From: Eutreptiella sp. 'Long Island Sound 2002'
Taxonomy: Eukaryota > Euglenozoa > Euglenophyceae > Eutreptiales > Eutreptiaceae
Direction of reading: 5' to 3'
DNA length: 64,000 nt
Assembly: GCA_964036045.1 (NCBI GenBank)
Contig: OZ038384.1
Location: forward strand, 24,729,000-24,792,999
The translations under genes were made by a program, and so were the position numbers. The notes beneath the pieces were generated by a model. That model made no database searches. It saw only the letters and a program-made list of their open reading frames with translations, and had not been told where the DNA came from. The first letter of the stretch is position 1, and the number at the start of each line of letters is the position of its first letter. Below, piece after piece: positions 10,761 to 21,929 of this stretch.

Positions 10761-11150
10761 TTATCGAAGACGCTACGGAAAAAAAAAAAGGGGGGGGGAG
10801 ACACAAGACACAACACGCAAAAACAACCAACCAACCCCCAAAGACCTGCACACGCTCTCTCTCTACAGGGGAGGAAAACACGGTGGGACGAATAGAGAGG
10901 TATGTAATACGCGTCACGCATACCACTCATTTCTGCTACACGTCTACAGGACCTCTTCTTCAGCTTTTTGAACACGACCACGCCGACCGACGACGAGAAC
11001 CAACCAAGGTATGACACACCCCACCAACCACACACCGCAAGCACACACACGCACACGCACCGCAGCCACACCGCGCACGACCCCCCCCACGCCACCCACA
11101 CCAACACGAAGGGCCACACAGCGCACACACACACACCAAGACCAAAGAAA
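10760..11150. other. Low-complexity transition between two arrays
   Basis: This is degenerate satellite edge, poly-A/poly-G patches and CA-rich simple sequence. No gene or signal is seen. Confidence 0.5.
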
Positions 11151-11169
11151 AGGGCACCCAGGGCCCCCA

Positions 11170-12960
11170 CCACCACAACCAGTGGACCCCAGCCAGGAGT
11201 GGCGGGGAACCACGCCCAAGGCCCACGGCCAGGAGAGGCAAGGGGCGGGGACACCAAACCGCAGACCACCGGCACACCACACACACGCAACCACGCACAC
11301 CAGCACACGCGGAAGACACACCCACCGCACCACGACACCACACCATCAACAACGCAGACACCACAAACACGCAACACAAGGGACACCCCCACCCGCGAAA
11401 CACACCACCACAACCGGCGGGCCCCAGCCAGGAGTGGCGGGGAACCGCACACCACCACCGCCAGTGGACCCCAGCCAGGATTGGCGGGGAACCGCACCCG
11501 CGACCCTCAGCCAGGAGTGGCGAGGAACGCCCACCACCACCGGAAGCGAAACCCAGCCAGGACTGGCGGGGAGTAGCACACAGGAACCTCCACCAGGAGT
11601 GGCGAGGGAGCAACCACACCACACACCAGCCACAACCCCACCAACACACCACCGCCGCACACCACACACCACACACCACACACCACACACCACCGCCGAC
11701 AGCGAAACCCAGCCAGGAGTAGCGGGAACCGCACCCGGGGCCCTCAGCCAGAAGTGGCGAGGAGCACCTACCACCGCCGATAGCGAAAGCCAGCCAGGAG
11801 TGGCGGGGAACCACGCCCGGGACCCTCAGCCAGGAGTGGCGAGGACCGCTCACCACCACCGGCAGCGAAACCCAGCCAGGAGTGGCGGGGAGTAGCACAC
11901 AGGAACCTCCGCCAGGAGTGGCGAGGGACCAACCACACCACACATCAGCCACAACCCCACCAACACACCACCGCCGCACACCAGACACCACACACCACAC
12001 ACCACACACCACACACCACCGCCGCCAGCGGACCCCAGCCAGGAGTGGCGGGGAACCGCACCCGGGACCCTCAGCCAGGAGTGGCGAGAGGCGCCTACCA
12101 CCGCCGACAGCGAAACCCAGCCAGGAGTGGCGGGGAACCGCACCCGGGACCCTCAGCCAGGAGCCGCGAGGAACGCACACCACCACCGGCAGCGAAACCC
12201 AGCCAGGAGTGGCGGGGAGTAGCACACAGGGACCTCCACCAGGAGTGGCGAGGAACCAACGACACGCCACACCAGCCACAACCCCACCAACACACCACCG
12301 CTGCACACCACACACCACACACCACACACAACCGCCGCCAGCGGATCCCCGCCAGAGTGGCGGGGAACCGCACCCGGGACCCTTGGCCAGGAGTGGAGAG
12401 GACCGCCCACCACCACCGGCAGTGATCCCCAGCCAGGAACTAGGAATGGAGGGGAGTAGCACACAGGAAGCTCCGCCAGGAGCTGCGAGGGACCAACCAC
12501 ACCACACACCAGCCACAACCCCATCAACACACCACCGCCGCACACCACACACCACACACCACACACCACACACCACACACCACCGCCGCCAGCGGACCCC
12601 AGCCAGGAGTGGCGGGGAACCGCACCCGGGGCCCTCAGCCAGGAGAGGTGAGGAGAACCCACCACCGCCGACAGCGAAACCCAGCCAGGAGTGGCGGGGA
12701 ACTGCACCCGGGACCCTCAGCCAGGAGTGGCGAGGGACGCCCACCACCACCGGCAGCGAAACCCAGCCAGGAGTGGCGGGGAGTAGCACACAGGAACCAC
12801 CGCCAGGAGTAGCGAGGGACCAACCACAGGACACACCAGCCACAACCCCACCAACACACCACCGCCGCATACCACACACCACAAACCACACACCAAACAC
12901 CACACAGCACCGCCGCCAGCGGACCCCAGCCAACGAGGGACCAACCACAGCACACACCAA
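11170..12960. repeat. Higher-order minisatellite built on CAGCCAGGAGTGGCG[AG]GG
   Basis: A short core, CAGCCAGGAGTGGCGAGG or CAGCCAGGAGTGGCGGGG, recurs every 40-45 bases. Sets of these alternate with CACACCACACACC blocks to make a higher-order unit. The CACACAGG(A/G)A(C/G)CTCC(A/G)CCAGGAG anchor lies at about 11581, 11900, 12228, 12464 and 12791, so units are about 320-330 bases with one shortened to 236. The long open frames on both strands here (for example 10960-13269 minus) follow from the repeat and its lack of stop codons. Confidence 0.9.
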
Positions 12961-14240
12961 CCACACCCACATGCACACCAGCAGCAAGCCCCAACCGGCC
13001 CCAGCCACACACCCACACACGCACACACACACACCAACACACACGGAAGGCACACCCACACCCAAGCCACCACGAACGCACGACACACACACCAACACAG
13101 ACACTACGCGCGCACGCACCGCGCCACAAACACACACACCGACGGCGAACCACAACCAGGGGAGGTGGGGACACGCACACAAGCAACACGGCCAAGAAAA
13201 GCGAAAAGCGCCCCCCACGACAACCACCCCACCCCGGAGAGACGGGAAACCCACCACCGCAAACCACACAGCGAAGAGGGGGGCGGGACGAAAAAGGGCC
13301 CACGGGAGACGCAGGCGAGGGACCCAACCTCAGGGGTTTGGGAGCCCCCTCGGTGACCGTATCGGCCCCACCTGAGCAGGGGCAATAAGGTGGGATACGC
13401 CCGGGACCGTTTGTCAGCGGCCCGCGGTGGCACCGGCCTGGGGGGGTGACCAATGGGCCTGACCAAGAGCACTCCCCACGGCACGTACTGCGGTTCGGGC
13501 CCAGCGAGGGGCTGCGGGTAGGGCACACCGTCCATCGGGGCAGGCAAGAGACACAGCTATCTCACAAGGACTCGCCTGCGACCCACAGTGTACCCGACCC
13601 CGGTGTGGGGAACGGCTGGAGTCCCTGGCTACGGAGCAGGTCCATTTGTACCGAGCGGGTACAAATGGACAGCCCGTACAACAGAGTTACACCCTGACGG
13701 GGAGTGCGAGCATCGGCCCCCCCAAGGGGAAACACCAGGGGAAGGGACCCGAGCCGACGACAAGGACCCCCCCCCCGCCCACCACAGCCGGAAAGGCCTG
13801 GGCACGGCACCAGGGGAGCACCGCCCCAAGCGACGCGGAAAAGAGACAGTGCCGGGAGGGCACGCAAAGGGGGCGGCGGGGGGACACACCACCAACAGAC
13901 CCCAGCCAGGGGGGGCGGGGAACCACACAGCCGAGACGGGAGAGGGGCCACGACACACAGCCCCTACACCCACACAGAGCCGCCAAACCAAGCCCAGAAA
14001 GGCAAGAACAGGCACCCAAACGCACCACCAACACACCGCACACACGCCCGCGCATGCGTACAACACACACCACCACAACCGCCACCAACACGAGCCCCAC
14101 AAACGCACACCACACACCAAAGCGCAAGCACCGCCCGCACCACAAACGCAACACACGAAGACCCAAAGAACAACAACCCAGCAACCCCCCGCCAGGGGAG
14201 CTGCAGGGCGGCCAGAAACACCGCTAGGACACGAAGGTGG
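12960..14240. other. GC-rich low-complexity spacer
   Basis: CA/CCA-rich simple sequence grades at about 13.3 kb into GC-rich unique-looking DNA and back to CA-rich DNA. Open frames are compositional. The only discrete structure is the hairpin at 13640-13670, listed separately. Confidence 0.5.
13640..13670. other. Perfect 13-bp inverted repeat (hairpin)
   Basis: GTCCATTTGTACC, a five-base loop GAGCG, and GGTACAAATGGAC form a perfect 13-bp stem. There is no T-run on either side, so it is not a simple terminator. Its role is unknown. Confidence 0.85.
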
Positions 14241-14999
14241 ACCCCCCAAGCCCTCAGCCAGGGTTGGCGAGCGGCCACACCCAGCAACACCCAACCAACC
14301 ACGCCCAAACCCAGGACCAGGCACTACGACACCCACACCAGCACCGCCACCAACCCCCAAACCGGACGCCACCACACCCTCACCAGCGGAAACACTGGGA
14401 ACCAACGGAGACACCGTCGGCAACACCAGCGACCCCAGAACCCAGCACAACACCTAAGACACCCTCACCAACAACAAACCAACACAAGAAGCCACCCAAC
14501 ACTGACCAACGACCGCACCCCCGCCCCCCACTGACCCGCATCCAGAACCACCGCCAGGAGCATCCACACCATCGGAAACACCAACACCACCAACAATCAA
14601 GCAAGCACAACACCCTCACCAACGGCATCACCGCCGGCACCAACGCCTACGAAACGTACGCACACCAACACCGGTTACAGCACCTACATCACCCAAGCCA
14701 ACGGCATCAAGCACACCATCGCCAGCATCACCCCACCATCAGCGTCGCCACCGGCAACCTCCGCCACCAGAGGAAACCAAAACCACCACAGCCGGTGAGC
14801 CAACAAACCACCAAGCCCCGGCCAGGGGAAGCGAGGGCACACGCCCAGAACCATCAACAACAACACCCTCGCCACCAAAGCAACCACAGGGTGCCATCCA
14901 CCACGCAGTCACCAGCGGCACCCACACCACCGGCGCCACCAACACCACCCTCACCCACGACACCACCCGGGGCCTCGCCTGCACCACCCTCACCAACAG
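14240..14999 (+). repeat. Left fragment of the ~1.67-kb repeat array
   Basis: The sequence matches 50.63-51.35 kb over its length, including CACACCCAGCAACACCCAACCAACCACGCCC and CACCAGCGGAAACAC. In the intact copy at 50.6-51.4 kb the sequence continues past this point into CATCACCAGCAGCC. Here it stops at 14999, where the inserted block begins. Confidence 0.85.
14905..14999. repeat. 95-bp direct repeat, left copy (candidate target-site duplication)
   Basis: It is identical at 93 of 95 positions to 49621-49715 and begins GCAGTCACCAGCGGCACCC. These two copies mark the edges of the inserted block 15000-49620. Confidence 0.8.
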
Positions 15000-15500
15000 G
15001 TAGGTAGGTAGGTCGACTCGGGACTGGAGTTGCCCCGCAGGGGGGACTTACCCAGAGGCTTTTGCTCACCCACCCACGGCCCAACTTCACGTGCCCCCAC
15101 AAAGCGGCTCCCCCACATGGGGGAAGGGCGCGGTCGACGCGAGCAGAACCCTACAGCGGGTTCTGCCCAGAGAGGTAACCCATGTTCGACCAAAGTCTCA
15201 CATTCCTCTCCTTCGGGCGGATGATACGTGGGGGAGGGTCCCACCGCACATCCTCATCAACCTCCGGATTCTGGGGCCCAGGGGCCCGGAGCCAGGCCAA
15301 AGGCCCTGTCCTGCAGGCACCCCCACCTGGGTTGGTTTTCAGTAGGTGTGAGGCAACTTGAAGAAGCACGTGCTACGGGACTCGCATGCCGTGGCGCACA
15401 CTCACACCTCCTGACTCGGTCGAGCTTGCGCTCTCCCGGGGGGCCGGGGGTTCGAAGTAGGTCGTTGTGGTCGGTTGGTCGGTCGTATGGTACCGTTGCG
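15000..15500 (-). other. 3' terminal part of the minus-strand LINE, with (TAGG) tail
   Basis: A (TAGG)3 microsatellite at about 14998-15012 lies exactly at the junction with the array. On the LINE strand this is a short (CCTA)n tail, the kind of tail used by some LINEs instead of poly(A). Inside it is GC-rich non-coding sequence with an 8-bp hairpin at 15144-15165 (CAGAACCC, loop TACAGC, GGGTTCTG). Confidence 0.5.
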
Positions 15501-16870
15501 GTGTAGTTTGTTAATGTAGGTTGGTCGGTTGCGTGATGGTAGAGCCAAGTTTTGTTGGGGGCATGGTCGTCGGCGGGCGCGGCGCACCACTGTGTCACCA
15601 ACCCTTTAAACGCCGTTCCCGTTTAGACCCGTGCACGCCTGGCTGGTTTGGTGTTGGCCGGCTTGCGTGTGGTCTGTTTACGGTCAAGTGGCGGCTGCAG
15701 CTGCGGAGTTGTTGGTTCGCGGTCGTCTTGGCCGCCTCATGGTCGGCTTGGTTTGCGTGGGTTCCATTGCGCTGCTGCCGGTGGTCGTTCCGCCGCATGT
15801 TGTTTATGCAGCTGGCATGTCCGTGTCGGTGCTGGTCAGTGGCGTCGTGGTTTGTCCAAGTGTAGTGTCGTGTAGTTTGTTACCGTTGGTTTGTCGCGTT
15901 TGTATTGGTAGCGTTGTGGTGTCCTGCTGTGTTCGTGGGTACGATCGTCGGTGGGCGTGGCGCACCATGGTGTTGCCAGCCCGTTGGGCGCCGTTTCCGT
16001 TTCGACCCGTGCACGCCTGGCTGGTTTGGTGTTGGCCGGCTTGCGTGTGGTCTGTTTACGGTCAAGTCACGGCTGCAGCTGCGGTGTTGTTGGTTTCGCG
16101 GTTGTCTTGGCCACCTCATGGTCGGCTTGGTCTGCGTGGGTTCCATTGCGCTGCTGCCGGTGGTCGTCCCGTTGCATGTTGTTTACGCAGCTGGCATGTC
16201 CGTGTCGGTGCTGGTCAGTGGCGTCGTGGTTTGTCCAAGTGTAGTGTTGTGTAGTTTGTTACCATTGGTTGGTCGCGTTTGTATTGGCAGCGTTGTGGCG
16301 TTCTGCTGTGTTTGTGGGTACGATCGTCGGTGGGCGTGGCGCACCACGGTGTTGCCAACCCGTTGGGCGCCGTTTCCGTTTCGACCCGTGCACACCTGGC
16401 TGGTTCGGCGTTGGCCGGCTTGCGTGTGGTCTGTTTACGGTCAAGTGGTGGCTGCAGCTGTGGTGTGGTTGGTGCGCGGTTGTCGTGGCCGCCTCATGGT
16501 CGGCCGGGTTTGTGTTTGGGGTCCGTTGCGCTGCTGCCGGTGGTCTTATCGTCGAATCCTGCCCGTTTAGCTAGCACGTTTGTGTCTGCGTCGGCTTGTG
16601 GTGTCTTGGTTTGTACAAGTGTTGTGTAGTGTAGTTTGGGAATGTTCGTGGGCCGCGTCCGCAGCGGTAGAGTCGTAGTGTTCCTCTGTGCTTGTGGCCA
16701 TGGTGGTCGGGGGGCGCGGCTCGCTACGGTGTCGCTAGCTCGTCGGTCGTTGCTCTCGCACCGGTCAATGCACGCCCAGCCAGCTTGGCGCTGGTCGGTG
16801 CGCGCGCGGTCTGTTTACGGTCGCGTTGCGTCCGCTGTAGTGGTTCTGGCGGTGTGTGGTCGTGTTAGTC
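15500..16870. repeat. 378-bp tandem repeat, about 3.5 copies
   Basis: The anchor GACCCGTGCACGCCTGGCTGG begins at about 15626, 16003 and 16383 (periods 377 and 380). A fourth, diverged copy is near 16765. Units also share TACGATCGTCGGTGGGCGTGGCGCACC and CTGCTGCCGGTGGTC. It lies inside the 3' non-coding part of the minus-strand LINE block. Open frames across it are repeat artefacts. Confidence 0.85.
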
Positions 16871-17690
16871 GCCTCTTGGTTGGTTTGTTCGGCGTTTGTT
16901 CCTTGTCGTCGCAGCGGGCGTTCGCGCAGTCGTATTTATCCTGTGCAGGTGTGCCGCTGGTTGCGATGTTGGTCGGTGCCAGGTGTGTGGAGCCGGCACG
17001 GTACGTTTGTACTGTGCGCCGCCCGCCCGCCGCAGGGGAGAAAAGGCACGACAAGTGGTCGGACTGCTGTAAAAAAAATTTTCCCCTGTCGGTGCCCTGT
17101 TCCCTGCCCCGCCCTGGCAGTGTTGCATGCACAATCCATGATCGGGTATTTCGTGGTGCTCCGTAGCCGTACTTCCAGTTTCGCTTGTGCCACTCAAATG
17201 TACACCCCCGTCGGTGGCAAGGCCCCACCGGTGCCCCTCGGTGTGTCCCTGTGCTGCCCATGGGGGCCCCAGGGCGTTGCTCCAGCTCGGTGTTGCTGTG
17301 CTCGTGCTCGTGCCTGTCTGTCTGCCGTGCGCCTTCTCGTGTCGTGCGTTGCAGGTCATTCGGGTGGCATGTCTGTGTCACGGTGCCCGATGTGGTGGCT
17401 AGGATGGTTAGGGTGGTTCGGCTTGTGCTGTGGTGTCGGGACGCTCCGTCCGACGTGGCGGGTGGGGCTCGGCGTAACACACCTGTGCCTGTTGGCAGGG
17501 GGGTTGGCACGGCCCCGTGTGTTGAGCTTGTGGCCCCCCGCATGCCCCGGGTAGGGTTGTGGAGGACAGGAGTACCGGGTACTGTTGCAGCCCCCCTCCC
17601 TCTCATGGACGCTGTTAACTGTCTGCAGGGGGTGTGCCCCTCATACCATTTGCATAGGTTATACGTGTCGTAACCTTACGCGTCCCAGGC
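16870..17690. other. GC-rich non-coding part of the LINE 3' region
   Basis: There is no protein-like frame and no clear repeat with the neighbouring arrays, apart from a degenerate edge of the 378-bp unit. Confidence 0.4.
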
Positions 17691-18960
17691 GCCCAACTCC
17701 CCAGCGGAGGTGCGCGCTGGTCCCTGCAGTGCACTTATCCCCGGATGCTCGCCCTGGACGGTAATACTCTGGCCGGTGGTTCGTTAACATTCTTGTGGTT
17801 ATCGGCCCGGCCGCGGGTTCCGCGTATGTGGCCGGTCCCTTTGCCCGGCCCCTTGTGGATCCGGCTCGCGGGAGAGGAGGGTGAGGCGGGAGGACGGGTC
17901 CGGGCGTTGCACCGCCACGTTCCCTGCTGCAGGTGGGTCGCGGGGTCCGAGAAGCGTGGCCCTCGCCCGGGGGGTTGTAGGAGGAAGTCGTGGGGTTTCC
18001 GTGCGTGCTTGACACCGGGGGTTGCGAAGGCTGGCCTCCACTCTCCGGGCATCTGTTGCATGTGTCGGGCATGTTGACGTCCGCGTCTTCGGTTTGTCGG
18101 ACTGTCAGCTGTTGCTGGCGTGTGTTGTGCGGCTGTGTGCCATCGGGTCGTTGCGGTAGGACCTGTCGCCAGGCGCGGCTCAGGGTCCTGGGGGGGCGTC
18201 CCATGCGTCCCACCGGGGCGCCGTGGAGGTTACTGAAGTTTGCGTGCACAAGGGCTGGGCGTGCCGCCCGGGTCTCCGCCTCAGTGCGGACGGCGGGTTG
18301 CCGTCAATCGCCCAGCGCCAGTGCTCGGATCCAGTGGCGTGCGCTGTTCGACAACACCCCCGTGGTCATCGGTTCGGCCGCGGGCTCCGCGCGTTTGGAT
18401 GGCCCCTTTGCCCGGCCCCTCGCAGACCCGTTACGTGGGAGAGGAGTTTCAGGTGGGATGGCGGTCCCGGGTGTGGCGCTGCCCCCTTTCCTTGTTGCAG
18501 GCGGGTTGCTGAGGTCCGGGAAATGCAGCTCTCGTCCGGGGGATGTGGGAAGAGGTCGACACTGTGGGCTGCTAAGGCTAGCCTCCACTCCTTGGGTGTC
18601 CGTTGTGCGTGCTGGGCAGGTGGACGCCGTCCCCGCCGGTGTGTCCGGTCGACGGGTGGTGCCGTAGCATGTTGCGCAGCCGCGCGTTGCTGGGTTGTAC
18701 GAGGGGTCGTGTTGGGCGAGGTCTGCCCGATCGGGGTCGTTGTGGTTCGTCGCCAACCCCGCTGCTGCTGTCGTGACGGCCATCGTCCGGTCCTCTGGTG
18801 GGAGAAGGCGATCCCGGGTCTGCCGCGCCGTTTCTTCACTGCGCGTGGCTGGTGTGGGACTCGTGCCGTGCGCGTGCGGCCGTGCGTCGTCGCTGCAGGT
18901 CCTGTGGTTGGTCAGGGGTCAGGGCCCTGGGGCGTTACCCGCACATCGTACAAGGGCGCT
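17690..18960 (-). repeat. Imperfect tandem copies of the 3' end of the Ulp1-like ORF
   Basis: On the minus strand the segment encoding IRALALG...QPA(V/I)RTE(A/T)E(T/A)R...LVH(A/E)(N/I)FS is present near 18.25-18.32 kb and again at the end of the Ulp1-like ORF (19.06-18.93 kb). A second block (TTTGCCCGGCCCCT) is duplicated at 17839 and 18416. Spacings of 738 and 577 bases show that the copies are unequal and decayed. Confidence 0.65.
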
Positions 18961-20230
18961 GCGGAGGGCACTGAAGATTTCGTGCACCAGGGCCGCGTGC
19001 GCCCCCCGGGCCTCCGTCTCAGTGCGGATGGCGGGCTGCAGCTGCCCACCCAGCGCCAGTGCCCGGATCTGGTGGACCGCGAAGATGGGGCATAGGTTGG
19101 GCTCAGTGGGGGTTTCCGCCGTCGGTTCCGGGATGGCCTCCATCTGCTGCCGGCCGTCGAGGTAGAATCTCCACGCCGCTGACCACGCCCTGGTGTTCGG
19201 CCAGCGGCGCCGCGCCCACCGCCAGAGGCAGTAGAGGGCGTGGCCTGGGTGCCAGGTGCCTGCCGCCCCCGACACAATGGCCGTCAGGGGGTCCGGGGTT
19301 TGGTTTCGGAGCAGGGGGGTAGGGTTGTCCGGCAGGCCCGTGGTCGCCCGGAGCATGGAGTCGACGGCCTCCAGGCTCCAATGGTTGTCCTGCGGGTGCG
19401 GGATGATCCGCACCTGGTAGTAGTGGCCATTCTCCAATACGATCATGGCAATGGTACTGGGGTCACGTTCGCGCGGCAGGGGTGCTGCGCGCGTCGTCTC
19501 CGGGTAGTGTGCCGTCAGGTGCGTGAGGTTGTGCCCCCTGCTACCGGCGGTCCCGCTTTCCCATGCCTCCAGGCCCTCGTGCGGTGGGATACGGAGGTTG
19601 TCGGGTCTCGGTGGTGGGGCGGCCCGCTCCCGGCCTCCGGTGGTGGGTGCGGGCCTGGGGTCTGTCGGTGGCGCTATGAGCGTGTGTACCCAGCCCAGGT
19701 GTGGGACCCATACGCCCCCTTGGGCCGTTTGGGGGGTGTTGAACCACCAGATCCACGCTTCAATGAGGTCGTCGGAGACCTGTGTCCCGGGGGTGACGAG
19801 CGCCTGGAGCTGTCGCACAAAGATTAGGGTCGTCGGGGCATGTGGCAGGGGGACTACGCCGAAAAGCCTGTTCGGGTCAACGTTACAGAGGTGTTCCTGG
19901 AGGGTGGCCACCAGCTCGCTCGAGGGCGTGGAAGCATGGATGTCGTAGAGCGCCTTCAGTTCCGCGTCGTCGAAGGGATTCGTGCCCCGTTGCTGTCGCG
20001 GTCGGGGGGGCGGGGGGGGCATGGCCACCCGATCCTGGTCCAGTGCCGCGTCAGCCGGGGAGGGGTGCCGTGAGGTGGCGCCCGGTTGTCCCCCAGGCAC
20101 GTACTCCGTGGGGGGTTCCCGTTGCTGGGGCTTCGAGCAGGGCGTGGCGGTGGGCAGCGGGCCAGCGGGCTCCTGGGGGCTGGAGGTCCCTGTCATCTCA
20201 GTGTCCGCCCTTGGTCCGCTCGCGTCGTGT
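18919..20230 (-). CDS. Ulp1-like (C48-type) cysteine peptidase domain, LINE-associated
   Basis: The coding text starts near 20230, where it takes over from the gag-like frame, and runs to 18919. Pro-rich sequence is followed by NPFDDAELKALYDIHA. Then come VSDDLIEAWIWWFN (the L-D--I--yl entry helix of Ulp1 proteases), DNHWSLEAVDSM (His 19382-19384 and a following Asp) and EPNLCPIFAVHQIRALALG (candidate nucleophile Cys at 19090-19092). Ulp1-family enzymes cleave ubiquitin-like conjugates. The H-W-L---D...C order fits, but spacing and surrounding residues are diverged, so activity is uncertain. A similar, more degraded segment precedes the endonuclease in the plus-strand LINE (56725-57051 and on), which links this ORF to the same element family. 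Confidence 0.45.
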
Positions 20231-21922
20231 CCCGGCTGCCGCGATGTGCCCTCCGTGGGCCTGGCGGCTTCTGGACTGCGGGGAGGGCTGCCCCCCCGCC
20301 CCTTGCGTAGGGCTGGGGTCGGGCGCGGGCTCGCTTGGTCGCGTGTCCGTGGCGTGTGGTCCTCTCGGTAGCGGATCGGCCGCTGACTCCGGGAGGGAGG
20401 CGGCAGATGAGCTGGACGTTTCGCCCGCCGTCTGGCGAGGGTCTGCTTGAAGCGTTGCTTGCCGCTCGCGCTCGGCCAGCGTGAGAATGGTGGGGATGTG
20501 CGTCCGCTCGGTGCGGGGCCTCTTGGACCGGCGTCTGGGGTCGGAGGTCGATGATGTTCGCCGAGCTTGGGGGTCGCGGGAGCCCCCGTGGTCCCTGTCC
20601 ATATCCTCATTGAAAACGACTCGTCGCGCTGCTGGTGGCGGCGTGCGGCTGCGGCGACGGGATCGGCCAGGGTGCCTCGTTTCTTGGCGCTGCTCCGGCG
20701 TGTCGCCTTGCACCCTCGAGGCGTGGGGACTGCCCGGGCTCCTCCGTGGGGCGAACGGCCGCAGGGGGCTGCTGTATGTGCCAGAGGGGGAACCCCTACC
20801 TGGTGGTGGACCCCGTGGGTGTTCCGGTGATTTGCGGTGCGCCGCCTGTCTGGGGGGCTCCGGAACGTCTTGGGACCGCGGTCCCCAGTGGCCTGAGGCG
20901 TGTCCCTGGTGGCCCGGTGATCCAGGGATGTTCCAGATATTATGGTCCTGCATGGCCGCACGGATGCGCAGGGCGGCACGCTGGTGCCACCGCCAGTGCA
21001 GTCCGTTCATTTCATCTGGGCTGTAGGCTCCCATATGCGCCATGAGCCGGGTGGCCACATGGCGCCATTGGTCGGGACGGTCCATGGTGGCGGGGGGCGT
21101 GTGCCCTGTCCGATGACCAAACGTGACGTCTGCCATGGTGCGTGTTCCCTCCGCGAGGTGGCAGGACCACGAAGAAAGTACCCATCGTATACGGACCGCC
21201 AGTTCGAGCTGCTCCCCTGTGACAAGCCTGGGGATCCAGAAGCTTAGGTCTTGGGTGGCTTCTTGCTCTGCTTGTTCGCTGAGGTGGCCGGCGTCACCCT
21301 CCAAGCGTGCGTAGTCCAGATGTCCCCGCCCCCAGGGCGGGGCGGCCCCCGGCGGTGGGGCGACAGGCTCACGCGCGGTGTTGGTAGCCGCTTCCAGGCG
21401 CGTGCCCTCACCTGGGGCGTTGCGCTCGTCCGTAGTCCGGTCCGCCGCGCCGCTCGCGGTCGTCTGCCCCTCGCCCGTAGCGGCAATCTGCCCCAGGGTG
21501 GTGTAGTCGCGCTGGAGGTGCGCTTGTCGTGGAACCGTGAGGGGCGTATCGTCCGCCTGGTCGCGTTGCGGCTCCGGGTGGACGCGTGGCATCTCCGGTG
21601 CTGGGACCGCCCGGGGCTCATCCCTGCAAGAGTCCATGAAGGCAATCGAAGGAGTCGTCGTCGCGGTTGTGCCCGCTGGTTGACGTTCCTCCTTCGTCCG
21701 CGCGCCGGGGCGTGTCGGGTGTGGTTTCCCGGGCCTCTGTCCCCGCGCTGGTTTCCGGTGGATCTTGCAGCAGCGCCTCCCCTGGCGTGCTCGTGTCTGC
21801 GCGGGCTGCCAGGTGCGCCCGGGGGGCGGCGCCCGCGTGATCCGCGGTCGAGGGCCGGTGGGGGCCGTCCGTACACCCGGTGTCCGGAGCTGGCCCCTCG
21901 GGTTCCGCGTCAGGCTGGCCAT
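20198..21922 (-). CDS. Gag-like / ORF1-like protein of the LINE block
   Basis: ATG 21922 opens 574 codons. The first 200 are Pro/Arg/Thr-rich. The central part (about residues 205-340) is more globular: QDLSFWIPRLVTGEQLELA, IRWVLSSWSCH and YSPDEMNGLHWRWHQRAAL. The C-terminal third is basic and Ser/Pro-rich with a KRPRTER stretch that could act as a nuclear signal, then THIPTILTLAERER. The reading frame passes to the Ulp1-like frame near 20.2 kb, either by a frameshift mutation or as overlapping ORFs. No database family is recognised. Position and composition suggest an RNA-binding ORF1-like role. Confidence 0.4.
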   Translation of the reverse strand: MASLTRNPRGQLRTPGVRTAPTGPRPRITRAPPPGRTWQPAQTRARQGRRCCKIHRKPARGQRPGKPHPTRPGARTKEERQPAGTTATTTPSIAFMDSCRDEPRAVPAPEMPRVHPEPQRDQADDTPLTVPRQAHLQRDYTTLGQIAATGEGQTTASGAADRTTDERNAPGEGTRLEAATNTAREPVAPPPGAAPPWGRGHLDYARLEGDAGHLSEQAEQEATQDLSFWIPRLVTGEQLELAVRIRWVLSSWSCHLAEGTRTMADVTFGHRTGHTPPATMDRPDQWRHVATRLMAHMGAYSPDEMNGLHWRWHQRAALRIRAAMQDHNIWNIPGSPGHQGHASGHWGPRSQDVPEPPRQAAHRKSPEHPRGPPPGRGSPSGTYSSPLRPFAPRRSPGSPHASRVQGDTPEQRQETRHPGRSRRRSRTPPPAARRVVFNEDMDRDHGGSRDPQARRTSSTSDPRRRSKRPRTERTHIPTILTLAERERQATLQADPRQTAGETSSSSAASLPESAADPLPRGPHATDTRPSEPAPDPSPTQGAGGQPSPQSRSRQAHGGHIAAAGTRRERTKGGH

Positions 21923-21929
21923 CTGCCAA

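Noticed and set aside
11170-12960. CRISPR-like array
   Set aside because: Repeats are tandem and degenerate with no unique spacers, and the context is eukaryotic.
10960-13375. Very long open frames on both strands (769 codons minus, 497 codons plus)
   Set aside because: They lie entirely in the CAGCCAGGAGTGGCG minisatellite and CACA blocks. The repeat lacks stop codons, and the proteins are simple repeats on both strands.
15405-15470. tRNA-like string ending in GGGGGTTCGAAGTAGG
   Set aside because: The B-box-like sequence is present, but no A box or pairing arms are found. It is GC-rich background.
15631-16570. Val/Trp/Cys-rich frames of about 200 codons
   Set aside because: They are by-products of the 378-bp GC-rich tandem repeat; several frames are open at once.
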